A stretch of 64,000 bases of DNA from RH2-MAG17b sp050745265 (GCA_050745265.1 JBOGKE010000034.1:1-64000), one strand, 5' to 3'. Counted from the first letter of the stretch, positions 8,707-16,879 are shown. Numbers and translations are program-made. Notes: generated by a model not told the origin, from the letters alone.

Positions 8707-8807
8707 GCGCAGTGTCCGTAGTTTAACCCTGCGGCCTTCCGCGTTTTCGACCCTGCGGCCACTGTTTAGGCGCGAAGAACCGCAGCGTTAAACTACGAAC
8801 GCTGCGC
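8707..8807. repeat. 28-bp imperfect inverted repeat with internal hairpins
   Basis: Arms at 8707-8734 and 8780-8807 match at 25 of 28 positions (both begin GCGCAG.GT and contain CGTAGTTTAAC). The right arm also folds on itself (GCAGCGTT/AACGCTGC). A relative at 18136-18224 has a different stem with the same TTTAAC loop region. It sits in the divergent gap between meaB and the Uma2 gene. Confidence 0.7.
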
Positions 8808-8901
8808 TACGATGTCGCACCGTGTCCCGAGTCCGCCTATGTTCCTTCGACTGACAATCCTCAGGACCCCGTGCTAATCTGAACCAAGCTGGAGTTGGCT
8901 C

Positions 8902-9453
8902 ATGGCGACCAAAACGTTGTTGACCGTTAAAGACTACGCGGCCCTGGAAGAGCCGGCGGGCGTGCGCTATGAACTGAGCAACGGAGAACTCATAGTGACC
9001 CCTTCGGCGAGCTCTTTGCACAACAAAATTCGCGACCGGTTCAACATCCGGCTCCAAACTTTTCCCGACATCGACAAACTGGGGGATGTTTGCAGCGAGA
9101 CCGACATGAAGTTGGCCGGGGAGGTAGTTCGCAGGCCCGATGTGGCTTTCATCCGCGCCGGGCGGCTGGAAGGAATTGACCTCGACCAGGTTCCTTTGCC
9201 TCTTGCGCCGGATTTGGTCGTAGAAATTGTTTCCAAGTACGACCGGGCGGATGACCTGATGCTGAAAGTATCGCAGTACCTTGAAGCGGGCGTCCACGCC
9301 GTGTGGCTCATATATCCCAAAACCCGTCTCGCTTATCGCTACGTTTCCGGCAGACTCGAACCGGAAGTCCGCCGAGCCGACTCCGGAGCCAAATTCGAAG
9401 AACCGGAATTGCTCCCAGGGTTCTCCCTTCCGCTTGCTGAAATCTTCGGATAA
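8902..9453 (+). CDS. Uma2-family (DUF820) PD-(D/E)XK nuclease-like protein
   Basis: A 183-aa protein of the Uma2 family, which has a restriction-endonuclease-like core; biochemical roles are poorly known. Visible motifs are YELSNGELIVTPS at the N-terminus, VRRPDVAFI, and APDLVVEIVSKYDR with the acidic/Glu core, then a YLEAGVHAVWLIYPK strand-helix. Start ATG 8902 follows GGAG at good spacing. The gene stands alone, divergent from meaB and followed by the L,D-transpeptidase. Such genes occur in many copies in cyanobacteria, planctomycetes and acidobacteria. Confidence 0.88.
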   Translation: MATKTLLTVKDYAALEEPAGVRYELSNGELIVTPSASSLHNKIRDRFNIRLQTFPDIDKLGDVCSETDMKLAGEVVRRPDVAFIRAGRLEGIDLDQVPLPLAPDLVVEIVSKYDRADDLMLKVSQYLEAGVHAVWLIYPKTRLAYRYVSGRLEPEVRRADSGAKFEEPELLPGFSLPLAEIFG

Positions 9454-9702
9454 GCGGCTCCGCCAAAAATTCCAACCGGACAAAAAAATTGGGGTTGACG
9501 GGGCGACGTCCGATTGCGGGCATCAGGTCTATAACGCTTCGCGATTCTATCCAGCAAGCAGCGTCGGACCCCCGTTTTTGAAGTCCGCGGTTTTTGGAAT
9601 GCAGGGGACCCTGAAAACGAAGCTCCGCGCTAACACCGCGCGAAGCACTATAAAAGCCACTATCGTGATCGACCCGCGCATCAAATCGTCAGCGGAGCGA
9701 GC

Positions 9703-10977
9703 GTGAGTGCCTTTCGCCATCATGACGCGGCGCCTGGAAAGCGCCCGCGCGAAATACGCAGTGGTGACATCCGCCGGCTTAGCATGGCTTGCGCGCTGGT
9801 TCTGGCGCTGGGCCTCATCGCGCTGCCGGGCTCAGTGCGCGGCCAGCGGCAGACCACCCGCCGCGAGCGCGTCCGAGAACGCCGCACCTCGAGCAGGCGA
9901 CACCACCGTTTAGACGTTTCAAAGATCAACGACCCGAACACCCGCGATCAAATTGGTCCGCATTCCCAAGGGGACGCCGTGGTGCGCGCCGGAATCCTGC
10001 TCGACCGGCTCAAGTTCTCACCCGGAGAAATCGGCAGCGAATATAACAACAATTTCGCCGAAGCGGTTGCGGCCTTCCAGTCGGCCAGCGGCTTGCCCGC
10101 CATTGGCTCGGTTGATGCAACCACGTGGGACGCGCTGAACGATGATCAGGCGAGCGGGCACGTCCAGCCGAAGCAACCCCAGAAGGCCCCGCCAGAAAAT
10201 CCGCCGCCGAAACCCAGCAGCCAGTCTGCCTCGCCGCCGCACCCGCCCCCGAATCTGCCGCCCGCCGTGATCCCATACGTCATTCGGCTCGAGGACGTCA
10301 ACGGACACTTTACGCGCCTGCCGGAAGTGAGCGGGCGCGACGCCGGGGAGCGGCGCATCTTGCGGGAGGCGCGCTTTCGCCAGCTCAATTACTCTTCGCC
10401 GGTTGAACTGCTGGCGGAGAAATTCCATTCCAGTCCGGCCTTGCTCAGGGCGCTCAATCCCGGCAAGGGATTTCGCCGCGCCGGCGAGCAGATCGAGGTG
10501 CCCAACGTGGCGACGCCGCCGCCGCCGCAGGCGGCCTCGGTGGTGGTTGACGCGTCCACGCACAGCGTGGCGGCGCTCGACTCGGGTGGCAAAATCCTGG
10601 CGTTCGATCCGGCGACGGTGGGTAGCCAGCACGATCCTTTGCCGGTCGGGAACTGGAAGGTTGTGAAAGTGGAGTGGTATCCAAAGTACAAGTACAACCC
10701 CAACCTGTTCTGGGATTCCGAAAACAAGCACCCGCGAGCGACTCTCGCTGCGGGCCCCAGGAACCCGGTGGGCGTGGTTTGGATTCAGCTTTCGAAACCC
10801 CATTATGGCATCCATGGCACACCGGATCCGGCCCTCATCGGGCGCACCCAATCGCACGGATGCATCCGCCTGACAAACTGGGATGCCGCCGAATTGGCTC
10901 GCATGGTACACTCCGGCACGCCCGTCTTGCTCGAGGAGGGCACGCCATCGCACGCGCAACTGCAGCGATCACGCTGA
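9703..10977 (+). CDS. L,D-transpeptidase (YkuD) with peptidoglycan-binding and LysM-like domains
   Basis: An exported enzyme that makes 3-3 crosslinks or attaches proteins to peptidoglycan. An N-terminal hydrophobic signal segment (residues 28-48) is followed by a peptidoglycan-binding-1-like domain (about 85-150), a proline-rich linker (155-190), a LysM-like segment ending in QIEVPNV, and a YkuD catalytic domain with YGIHGT and SHGCIRLTNWD, the nucleophile being Cys387. Start GTG 9703 has GGAG 9 bases upstream; an ATG at 9784 would begin directly at the signal segment. Its 3' end overlaps the next gene's frame, suggesting coupled wall remodelling functions. Confidence 0.92.
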   Translation: MSAFRHHDAAPGKRPREIRSGDIRRLSMACALVLALGLIALPGSVRGQRQTTRRERVRERRTSSRRHHRLDVSKINDPNTRDQIGPHSQGDAVVRAGILLDRLKFSPGEIGSEYNNNFAEAVAAFQSASGLPAIGSVDATTWDALNDDQASGHVQPKQPQKAPPENPPPKPSSQSASPPHPPPNLPPAVIPYVIRLEDVNGHFTRLPEVSGRDAGERRILREARFRQLNYSSPVELLAEKFHSSPALLRALNPGKGFRRAGEQIEVPNVATPPPPQAASVVVDASTHSVAALDSGGKILAFDPATVGSQHDPLPVGNWKVVKVEWYPKYKYNPNLFWDSENKHPRATLAAGPRNPVGVVWIQLSKPHYGIHGTPDPALIGRTQSHGCIRLTNWDAAELARMVHSGTPVLLEEGTPSHAQLQRSR

Positions 10978-11519
10978 CCGCCGGGATTGCGCTGCTCGCG
11001 CTCCTGACCGGGATTGCCACCGCTCAAGAGAACGCCCAAGCGCCACCGGTTTCCGCCGCAGACTATCAGACCCTCGATCGGCGGCGTTTGGAGATTCCTG
11101 TTCGTGGTGTTGATGCGAAGATGCTGCGCGACAGCTTCAGCGAAGCGCGGACCGGCGGCCGTAAACATGAGGCAATCGACATTCCGGCTCCGCGCGGAAC
11201 GCCGGTCGTCGCCGCAGGCGCGGGCGTTGTCAAGAAGCTATTTCGCAGCGTCCGAGGCGGTTTGACAGTCTACCAGTTCGATTCGGCGGGGGACTACTGC
11301 TACTACTATGCTCACCTCGATCATTACGCCGAAAGCCTCAAGCAAGGCGACGTGGTGAAGCGAGGCGATCGGATCGGGTACGTCGGATCCACGGGAGACG
11401 CCTCGCCGCTCGAACCTCACCTCCACTTCGCCGTCTACAAACTGGGTCCGGAGAAACACTGGTGGGAAGGCACGGCGATCGATCCGTTTCCAATTCTGAC
11501 CGCGCCCGCGGGGAAGTAG
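10860..11519 (+). CDS. M23 (LytM-type) peptidoglycan endopeptidase, exported
   Basis: A zinc metallopeptidase of the M23 family acting on peptidoglycan crosslinks in the envelope. It has a signal segment (ITLTAGIALLALLTGIATA), then the catalytic metal ligands in RKHEAIDIPAPRGTPV (H...D), YYYAHLDHY, and EPHLHFAVY (HxH). The start is uncertain. The only in-frame ATG that fits is 10860, which overlaps the transpeptidase by 118 bases. A GAGGAGGG site at 10932-10939 instead points at ATC 10947, from which a clean signal peptide would begin. It is translationally linked to the L,D-transpeptidase. Confidence 0.8.
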   Translation: MHPPDKLGCRRIGSHGTLRHARLARGGHAIARATAAITLTAGIALLALLTGIATAQENAQAPPVSAADYQTLDRRRLEIPVRGVDAKMLRDSFSEARTGGRKHEAIDIPAPRGTPVVAAGAGVVKKLFRSVRGGLTVYQFDSAGDYCYYYAHLDHYAESLKQGDVVKRGDRIGYVGSTGDASPLEPHLHFAVYKLGPEKHWWEGTAIDPFPILTAPAGK

Positions 11520-11550
11520 CTCGCAGGCTCCTGAGAGGCCCGGAAAACGT

Positions 11551-11703
11551 GTCATTCTGATCAGCCGAAGGCGGTCCCGTCCGCTACGCTCAGGGCAGGC
11601 TCTGACCCAAGCCGAAGGAAGAATCTCCGTATTTGTTTTGGTTTTTAGCTGCACGGATTCTTCGCGGAGTTTACTCTGAGTGGAGCCGAAGGGCTCAGAA
11701 TGA
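11551..11703. repeat. GAAGAATCT-type dispersed repeat
   Basis: The stretch begins CATTCTGATCAGCCGAAGG, contains GAAGAATCTCCGTATTTG and, inverted, GATTCTTCGCGGAGTTTA, and ends CTCAGAATGAC. It is therefore a large imperfect inverted repeat. Related sequence is at 31507-31610 (GAATCTGTGCAT ... AGATTCTTCGTCGCC ... TCAGAATGAC) and 63257-63345. It fills the gap between the M23 gene and the sugar isomerase gene. Confidence 0.75.
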
Positions 11704-11792
11704 CGGCTCGAAGCGCGCTTTTCAGCCACCTGAATGGGGCGGATGCCACGCGCAAGCTTCGGCAAATGCACATACGGCACGGTGAGGTAACT

Positions 11793-12680
11793 ATGGAAAT
11801 GGGGAGGCGCGAGTTCATCAAGATCACAGCAGCCGGGGCGGCGGGCGGTTTGGCGATGCTGCGCGGCAAAAACGCGAGCGGCGCGGCACGGCGGCTTCAC
11901 AATCCGAAAGGACTCCGCATCAACATGCTGCCTTCCGGTCTCAGCATGGCGGAGGGCTTTAAGCTCGCACGCGAGTGCGGCTTCACCCAGATGGAGCCGT
12001 TCGCGACGTTCGATGCACGGCTGGTTCGCGAAACCAAAGCGGCGGCGGACGCTGCGAAGATTCACATCGGGTCGGTAGCCAATCCGATGAACTGGAAATA
12101 CCCGCTGAGCAGCGGCGATCCCGCAGTCGCGGCGGAGGGCTTCAAAGCGCAGTCCGCCGCGCTTGAGAACGCGCAGGCGTGGGGCGCGGATGCGATCCTG
12201 ATGATTCCCGGCGTCGTGAAGCCAGACGTCTCCTACGAAGAAGCGTGGGTCCGTTCGCGCAAGCAGATCGAGGGTCTGCTGCCACTCGCGGAAAAGCTCG
12301 GAGTCGCCATCGCGATGGAGGAGGTGTGCGACCAGAGCAAGTTTCTGCTGAGCCCTCGCGATTACATTCAATACCTCGACAGCTTCAAAAGCCGCAGCGT
12401 TCGCGCGTATTTCGATACGGGTAACGTTATGCCGGTCGGTTATCCGCAAGACTGGATCCACGAGCTCGGCCATCGGATTGTCAAGGTCCACCTGAAAGAC
12501 TGGGATCCGAAAACGCGCAAGTTCGTCGATCTCGGCGATGGCGCGGTGGATTGGGTCGCTGTGCGCCAGGCCTTTATCGATGTCGGCTACACGGGAACGT
12601 TCACCGCGGAGCTGCGGCGCGGGGACGCAGCCTACCTGAAGGATATCAGCGGGCGCATTGACCGCCTCGTACTGAGCTGA
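11793..12680 (+). CDS. Tat-exported sugar phosphate isomerase/epimerase-like TIM barrel
   Basis: An AP_endonuc_2/xylose-isomerase-like TIM-barrel protein of 295 aa. The N-terminus GRREFIKITAAGAAGG is a twin-arginine signal. Barrel features include EPFATFD, MIPGVVKP, IAMEEVCDQSKFLL (metal Glu), YFDTGNVMPVGYPQDW (DTGN metal Asp) and KVHLKDWD, then a C-terminal AELRRGD. Start ATG 11793 has GGTGAGG upstream; earlier in-frame ATGs are in the repeat. Such secreted isomerase-like proteins are common in acidobacteria and planctomycetes and act on unknown sugars or polyols in the periplasm. Confidence 0.87.
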   Translation: MEMGRREFIKITAAGAAGGLAMLRGKNASGAARRLHNPKGLRINMLPSGLSMAEGFKLARECGFTQMEPFATFDARLVRETKAAADAAKIHIGSVANPMNWKYPLSSGDPAVAAEGFKAQSAALENAQAWGADAILMIPGVVKPDVSYEEAWVRSRKQIEGLLPLAEKLGVAIAMEEVCDQSKFLLSPRDYIQYLDSFKSRSVRAYFDTGNVMPVGYPQDWIHELGHRIVKVHLKDWDPKTRKFVDLGDGAVDWVAVRQAFIDVGYTGTFTAELRRGDAAYLKDISGRIDRLVLS

Positions 12681-12704
12681 TCACCTTAGCTCCACCATCC
12701 AGGC

Positions 12705-12768
12705 CGCGCTGGCCAGGTTTATTCATGAACGCCCGGGCGTTTTGAGGAGGGCGGGGTTTCAATCCCGC
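12705..12768 (-). repeat. GGCGG-TTGAAAC dispersed element, copy 1
   Basis: On the minus strand: a hairpin GGCGGG/CCCGCC around ATTGAAAC, then CTCC, a variable GC-rich part and GTTCATGAATAA. Copies 2 (12876-12943) and 3 (30413-30480) keep the same order with different but paired stem bases. Confidence 0.7.
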
Positions 12769-12875
12769 CGCAAGCCCCTCTGATCTCGATTCCTAGGCTT
12801 GCCACGGTGAGCGGAGTGCGCCGGCGCTCCGCTCACCGCGGAAAGCCACGAGAGATGGGCGCGTGCCGCTGACGG

Positions 12876-12943
12876 CGCGGTTGAAACCGCGCCCTCCGGT
12901 TCCTCGCCGGCAGTTCATCCATAATCTGCGCTAGGCGCGTCAC
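12876..12943 (+). repeat. GGCGG-TTGAAAC dispersed element, copy 2
   Basis: A hairpin GGCGCGGTT/AACCGCGCC is followed by CTCC, a variable part, GTTCATCCATAATCTGCGC and TAGGC. It is inverted relative to copy 1, only about 110 bases away. Confidence 0.7.
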
Positions 12944-13346
12944 CATCAACCCCCCGCAGACCGTCCAGATACTCATCAACACCCCCTCCCTGACCTTCGG
13001 TGTGATAGCGATGTTCGCCAGCGAAGCGCCACGTGCCCGACGAACCGAGGTGAGGATGATGAGACGTTTGAGAAGATTGAGACGGGCTCCAAAGTGAGGC
13101 AGAATGCCACTTGTGTTGATTCTAAAGCATCAATAGGCTTCATTCCGTCACTTTTTTTCGCGCGCACGCATTTCCCTCACCCACCGCTCCGGCTGTTCTC
13201 ACATCTCTCGGCGGGGTCACGCCGCTACCCGCCGAACGCAGAACATCAAAGTCGCATGAGACGCTTGAGACGCGCGATATGAACGCGACGGTTTTTCGCG
13301 CGCGACCGCCGCAGGCGCATACGCTAAGTGCTGCTATTCATAAATA
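12944..13346. other. Intergenic region, no recognisable gene
   Basis: This gap runs from the copy-2 repeat to the left end of the IS element. Short open frames exist on both strands, including one of 63 codons at 12976-13167 on the minus strand, but none has a ribosome site or a motif I recognise. A decayed gene is possible. Confidence 0.4.
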
Positions 13347-13415
13347 AGATGACGTATTATAGCTTCCGTTTTGGGCGGTTTGGGGTTAGGCTGAATCTCG
13401 GCGGAGGTGCTCGCA

Positions 13416-13709
13416 ATGCCGAGGCAAAGCCCGTATGTGATCGAACTGACCGACCCGGAACGGAACGAACTGGAATCCCGCGCCCGCAAATATACGTCAC
13501 CGTATCGAGATGTCATCAGGGCCAAGGTGGTTCTCTTGGCCGCCCAGGGATTGTCGAATGACGTCATCGCTTCCCGTTTGGACGCGCCGCGTCAGATCGT
13601 CAGCAAGTGGCGAAAGCGATTCTCTTTGGCGCGATTGCCGGGCCTCGAGGAGGAACCTCGGGGCGGGCGTCCAGCCCGCTTTTCCCCCCAGCCTCGTCGT
13701 CCAAGTTAA
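13416..13709 (+). CDS. IS630 transposase, N-terminal part (frame 1)
   Basis: About 97 codons containing the DNA-binding helix-turn-helix region: ELTDPERNELESRARKYTS, then RAKVVLLAAQGLSNDVIASRLD and a second helix VSKWRKRF, followed by LEEEPRGGRPARF. Start ATG 13416 has GGAGG 8 bases upstream. The frame stops at 13709. The family sequence continues in the +1 frame after a T4C6 run at 13680-13689. Confidence 0.85.
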   Translation: MPRQSPYVIELTDPERNELESRARKYTSPYRDVIRAKVVLLAAQGLSNDVIASRLDAPRQIVSKWRKRFSLARLPGLEEEPRGGRPARFSPQPRRPS

Positions 13710-14559
13710 AGCTTTGGCTTGCGAACTCCCCTCGCGCCGAGGGCTTCCTCTATCCCGCTTCTCGCTGGCCGAAATTCGCCGCGAGGTCTTGGCCGAAGGA
13801 CTGGTCGGCGAAATCAGTGGCGCCACGCTGTGGCGCTGGCTCAGCCAGGACGCGCTCCGCCCTTGGCGCTTCCGCAGTTGGATTTTTCCACGCGATCCGG
13901 CCTTCTTTACCAAGGCCGCACCGATTCTCGATCTCTACGAAGGGGTCTGGGAAGGCCTTCCCTTGGCTCCTTCGGACTGCGTCTTGTGCGCGGACGAAAA
14001 GACCAGCATTCAAGTCCGGCAACGCTGCCACTCGTCTCTGCCTCCGCAATCGAACCGTGCCCAGTACGTGGAGCATGAGTACGAGCGAGGCGGCGCTTAT
14101 GCTTATCTGGCGGCCTGGGACGTGCGCCGAGCCCGATTGTTCGGGCGCTGTGAAATGCAAACCGGCATCGCTCCCTTCGACCGGCTGGTAACCCAAGTCA
14201 TGAGTCAAGAGCCGTACGCATCGGCCCCCCGCGTCTTTTGGATCATGGACAATGGCTCCAGTCATCGCGGTCAGAAAGCCATCGACCGCCTGCAGCGAAA
14301 ATGGCCCGCCCTCGTTCCGGTTCATACCCCGGTTCACGCCAGTTGGCTGAATCAGGTCGAAATCTATTTCTCCATCATCCAGCGGAAGGTTTTGGCGCCC
14401 AATGACTTCTTCTCGCTCCACGAGCTCGAAGATCGTCTGCTCCGGTTTCAGGATCACTATCAACAAATCGCCGTCCCCTTCCAATGGGCGTTTACGCGCC
14501 GAAACCTCGCCGCGCTGATGGCTAAACTCGACGCCAAACATTCTTCTTGGGCCGCGTGA
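13681..14559 (+). CDS. IS630 transposase, catalytic part (frame 2)
   Basis: It continues the transposase in the next frame: PSLVVQVKALACELPSR, a second winged-helix segment (SGATLWRWLSQDALRPW), then the DDE core with LCADEKTSIQVRQR (first Asp), FWIMDNGSSHRG (second Asp) and HASWLNQVEIYFSIIQRK (Glu). All three catalytic acids are present. It has no start codon of its own at the junction; a +1 slip on CCC-C would join it to the N-terminal part. It could instead be a disabled copy. Confidence 0.85.
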   Translation, partial: FPPSLVVQVKALACELPSRRGLPLSRFSLAEIRREVLAEGLVGEISGATLWRWLSQDALRPWRFRSWIFPRDPAFFTKAAPILDLYEGVWEGLPLAPSDCVLCADEKTSIQVRQRCHSSLPPQSNRAQYVEHEYERGGAYAYLAAWDVRRARLFGRCEMQTGIAPFDRLVTQVMSQEPYASAPRVFWIMDNGSSHRGQKAIDRLQRKWPALVPVHTPVHASWLNQVEIYFSIIQRKVLAPNDFFSLHELEDRLLRFQDHYQQIAVPFQWAFTRRNLAALMAKLDAKHSSWAA

Positions 14560-14895
14560 TGGTATCGAAAATACGTCACCGTAATTACGAACAGCAGTAC
14601 TAAGCCTTAGCCTGTTTGACTGAGATTTGTGCGCTGCGCCACGCGCGAATTGTCCGCTTTACGCCATCGCCCTGCGCCGAAACGCGACCGTGAGGAGCTA
14701 AGATGCCGGCGTGTAGCGTGCCCATCGTCGGCGGGATGCTGACCGAATTTGGTGAGGTGCGCGGCAACGCGCGCCGGGTTGCCATACAGCCACTTGGGGA
14801 GTGGTGTAGACTTAACGCAGACGGGGGAGAGCGGTTGCAATCGGAAAGCGTTTGCTACTTTGTGCCGTCGAGCAATGCTTCGCACAGGAACCAAC

Positions 14896-15981
14896 ATGGA
14901 CAGCACACGAGCGGAAAATGGCTTGAGAGGCGATACAGGTCCATCGAACAAGGCTGGCCAGTTCGCCTGGTCGATAACTCTATGCGCGGCTGCAATGGCC
15001 ATCGCTTTCGCTCCGAAGTTGGCAACCGCAGCAACGCAGCGTCGAAATCTGCCGTACGCGGCCATGCACGAACCGCAATTTATCCCGGCGTCGCAGGCGA
15101 TTTTTCTCTCCCCCGACGATCTGCTGATCGGCGTCACTGAGGGCAAAACCGCCATGGCCTATCCGGCGGCGATCCTGGCGCAGCACGGCGTTGTGCAGGA
15201 CCAGACGGCTCGCGTGCCCATCGCCGTCACGTGGTGCTCGTACTGCAACACGGCCCTCGTGTTCAGGACCACGGTACGAGGCAAGGCTCTCGTCTTCGAT
15301 ACAGGCGGCGTCATCGGCGGAAATGAAGTGTTCAGGGATCGCCAAACCGGCAGCCGATGGCAGCAATCGACATTCGAAGCCGTTTCCGGGTCCCTCAAAG
15401 GGACGCATCTGACGCTCTATCCTTTTCTCCTTACCACCTGGAGCGAGTGGCGCAGGCTGCACCCGGAGACTTTGGTGCTGAAGCCGCTGCCGGGATACGC
15501 GGACCGTCTGGCCGCCGAGAACGAGATCGTCCGCCAGGCAGAGATCGGAATGCCAGGCCCCGCGCATCAGGGCGCTTTCGGCCACGATACCCGGCTGAGA
15601 CCAAAGGACACGGTCGTGGGATTGGAGGCGGGGGGCGACGTGAAGGCGTACTCGATGTCTGCCCTCGAACGCGTGCACGTCGTGAACGATTCAGTAGGCG
15701 GCACTCCAATCTTGATTGTCCATCAGCCGGCCTCGGATACCACCACCGCGTTTGTCGCGCAGGCCGATGGCAAAACACTGAAGTTCCGGGCTGCCGATGC
15801 GAATGCAAATCGGCTTACCGATCTCGAGAGCCATTCGACGTGGGACGCCTACGGCGTATGCACCGCCGGGCGCCTGAAAGGAACGCGATTGAAGTCTCTG
15901 ATCCTGGAGCCCGAATTCTGGTTCGCTTGGTCGGAGTTCCACCCAAACGCCCCGCTTTACGGATCAAGCCCAGCGCGCTAA
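14896..15981 (+). CDS. DUF3179 domain-containing exported protein
   Basis: A 361-aa protein with one hydrophobic signal/anchor segment (about residues 25-45), then the DUF3179 core: IPASQAIFLSPDDLLIGV, the hallmark VTWCSYCNTALVF with a CxxC-type cysteine pair, GGNEVFRDRQTGSRWQQ, and LLTTWSEWRRLHPETLVL. Its function is unknown; it is probably periplasmic or membrane-anchored. Start ATG 14896 follows AGGA at 7 bases. It lies just downstream of the IS element with its own upstream region. Confidence 0.87.
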   Translation: MDSTRAENGLRGDTGPSNKAGQFAWSITLCAAAMAIAFAPKLATAATQRRNLPYAAMHEPQFIPASQAIFLSPDDLLIGVTEGKTAMAYPAAILAQHGVVQDQTARVPIAVTWCSYCNTALVFRTTVRGKALVFDTGGVIGGNEVFRDRQTGSRWQQSTFEAVSGSLKGTHLTLYPFLLTTWSEWRRLHPETLVLKPLPGYADRLAAENEIVRQAEIGMPGPAHQGAFGHDTRLRPKDTVVGLEAGGDVKAYSMSALERVHVVNDSVGGTPILIVHQPASDTTTAFVAQADGKTLKFRAADANANRLTDLESHSTWDAYGVCTAGRLKGTRLKSLILEPEFWFAWSEFHPNAPLYGSSPAR

Positions 15982-16216
15982 GTTCTGAACTCCCGCAGTG
16001 GGCGTGAACTTGTGTTCTGCAAGTCAGGCCCGCGCGATCGAAAATCACGCCGCGTTTGTAGCGCGTTCGCAGTTTCAGCCTGCGGCTCTTCGAGCGGAGG
16101 CAAAAAGCCGCAGAGCCGGTCCCTTTGCTGCACTCAGGGCAAGCTCTGAGCGGAGTGAAGGGTCACAAGGCGGATCCTGCTCTACAACCGATGGCGATTT
16201 TCAGGCGTAATGGGAT

Positions 16217-16249
16217 GGCTGGCGCAGATCTTTCTTTTCAGGTCTGCGC
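16217..16249 (+). repeat. GGCTGGCGCAGA hairpin repeat upstream of the cupin gene
   Basis: A stem GCGCAGATC/GGTCTGCGC around TTTCTTTTCA, directly before the cupin gene's GAGGAG ribosome site, so it would be part of its 5' leader. A near-identical copy is at 32627-32659 upstream of blaI (GCGCAGACC/GGTCTGCGC). Confidence 0.65.
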
Positions 16250-16269
16250 ATTGAGAGGAGAATAGCAAA

Positions 16270-16731
16270 ATGACTCGACGCGAAATGAATCTCGCATCGC
16301 CTCTGATGCTAGCCGCTCTTCTTGCTGACGGCTCAGCATCGATCCTTAAAGCAGACGCACCTTCGGCTCGGCCGAACGCACAGGATCACATGCGAAACGC
16401 GGCACCGGACGCAATAAAGACTTTGATCCAGGAACCCTTGGCAAAAATGGCCAAGCCAGTGGTCGCAATGATCACGCTTACCATGCCTCCCGGTGCAGCG
16501 TCCTCACCGCATAAGCACACCGGCCCCGTCTTTGCCTATCTGCTGGAGGGCGAGATCGAGAACCAGATCGAGCCTAACCCTCCACAGAGATACAAACCGG
16601 GCGACTTCTTCTATGAGCCCCCAATGCACGTGCATCGGGTGATGCGCAACCTGAGCGCTACGAATATCGCGAAGCTTCTGATCGTCCAGGTCGAAGAACA
16701 GGGAGTGCCGTTCACCATCCACGCCTTATAA
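16270..16731 (+). CDS. Cupin-domain protein, probably exported
   Basis: A 153-aa single-domain cupin. The N-terminus TRREMNLASPLMLAALLADG resembles a twin-arginine export signal. Cupin motif 1 is PHKHTGPVFAYLLEGE (metal His and Glu) and motif 2 is EPPMHVHRVMRN with the metal His residues. Start ATG 16270 follows a good GAGGAG site. Substrate and metal are unknown. A short hairpin repeat occupies its 5' leader. Confidence 0.85.
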   Translation: MTRREMNLASPLMLAALLADGSASILKADAPSARPNAQDHMRNAAPDAIKTLIQEPLAKMAKPVVAMITLTMPPGAASSPHKHTGPVFAYLLEGEIENQIEPNPPQRYKPGDFFYEPPMHVHRVMRNLSATNIAKLLIVQVEEQGVPFTIHAL

Positions 16732-16864
16732 GATCGCGGACCGCGATTCTCGGGTCGGCGGCCTTTCAATCGGCGCCAACAAAGCCGCGGGCCGTTTGAA
16801 GCCAACGTTAAGGGTCCCTTCGGGATCGCAGACTCCAAACAGCGGGAGTCTGCGCCAGCCCGCC

Positions 16865-16879
16865 CGTGCCGTGGCTACC
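16865..16879. repeat. Partial GTAGCCACGG-family remnant (copy G)
   Basis: Only the terminal CGTGCCGTGGCTAC is left, abutting the ROK kinase stop. It matches the right end of the full two-hairpin elements. Confidence 0.5.

Larger units (their letters stand above)
13347..14581 (+). mobile_element. IS630-family insertion sequence
   Basis: A 1235-bp element flanked by TA on both sides (13345-13346 and 14582-14583), the expected IS630/Tc1 target duplication. Terminal inverted repeats are imperfect: left AGATGACGTATTATAGCTTCC, right (inverted) CGGTGACGTATTTTCGATACC. They share TGACGTATT and the final CC. It carries a transposase split between two frames. It interrupts an intergenic region, not a recognisable gene. 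Confidence 0.9.

Noticed and set aside
9454..9702. TTGACG and TATAAC as a promoter for the L,D-transpeptidase gene
   Set aside because: The two hexamers are about 29 bases apart, far outside the usual 16-18.
12876..12905. GGTTGAAACC resembling the ATTGAAAC end of CRISPR repeats
   Set aside because: There are only isolated copies, with no regularly spaced direct repeats or spacers; it is part of a dispersed hairpin element.
12976..13167. 63-codon open frame as a small gene
   Set aside because: No ribosome site and no recognisable motif; the nearby sequence is repeat-rich.
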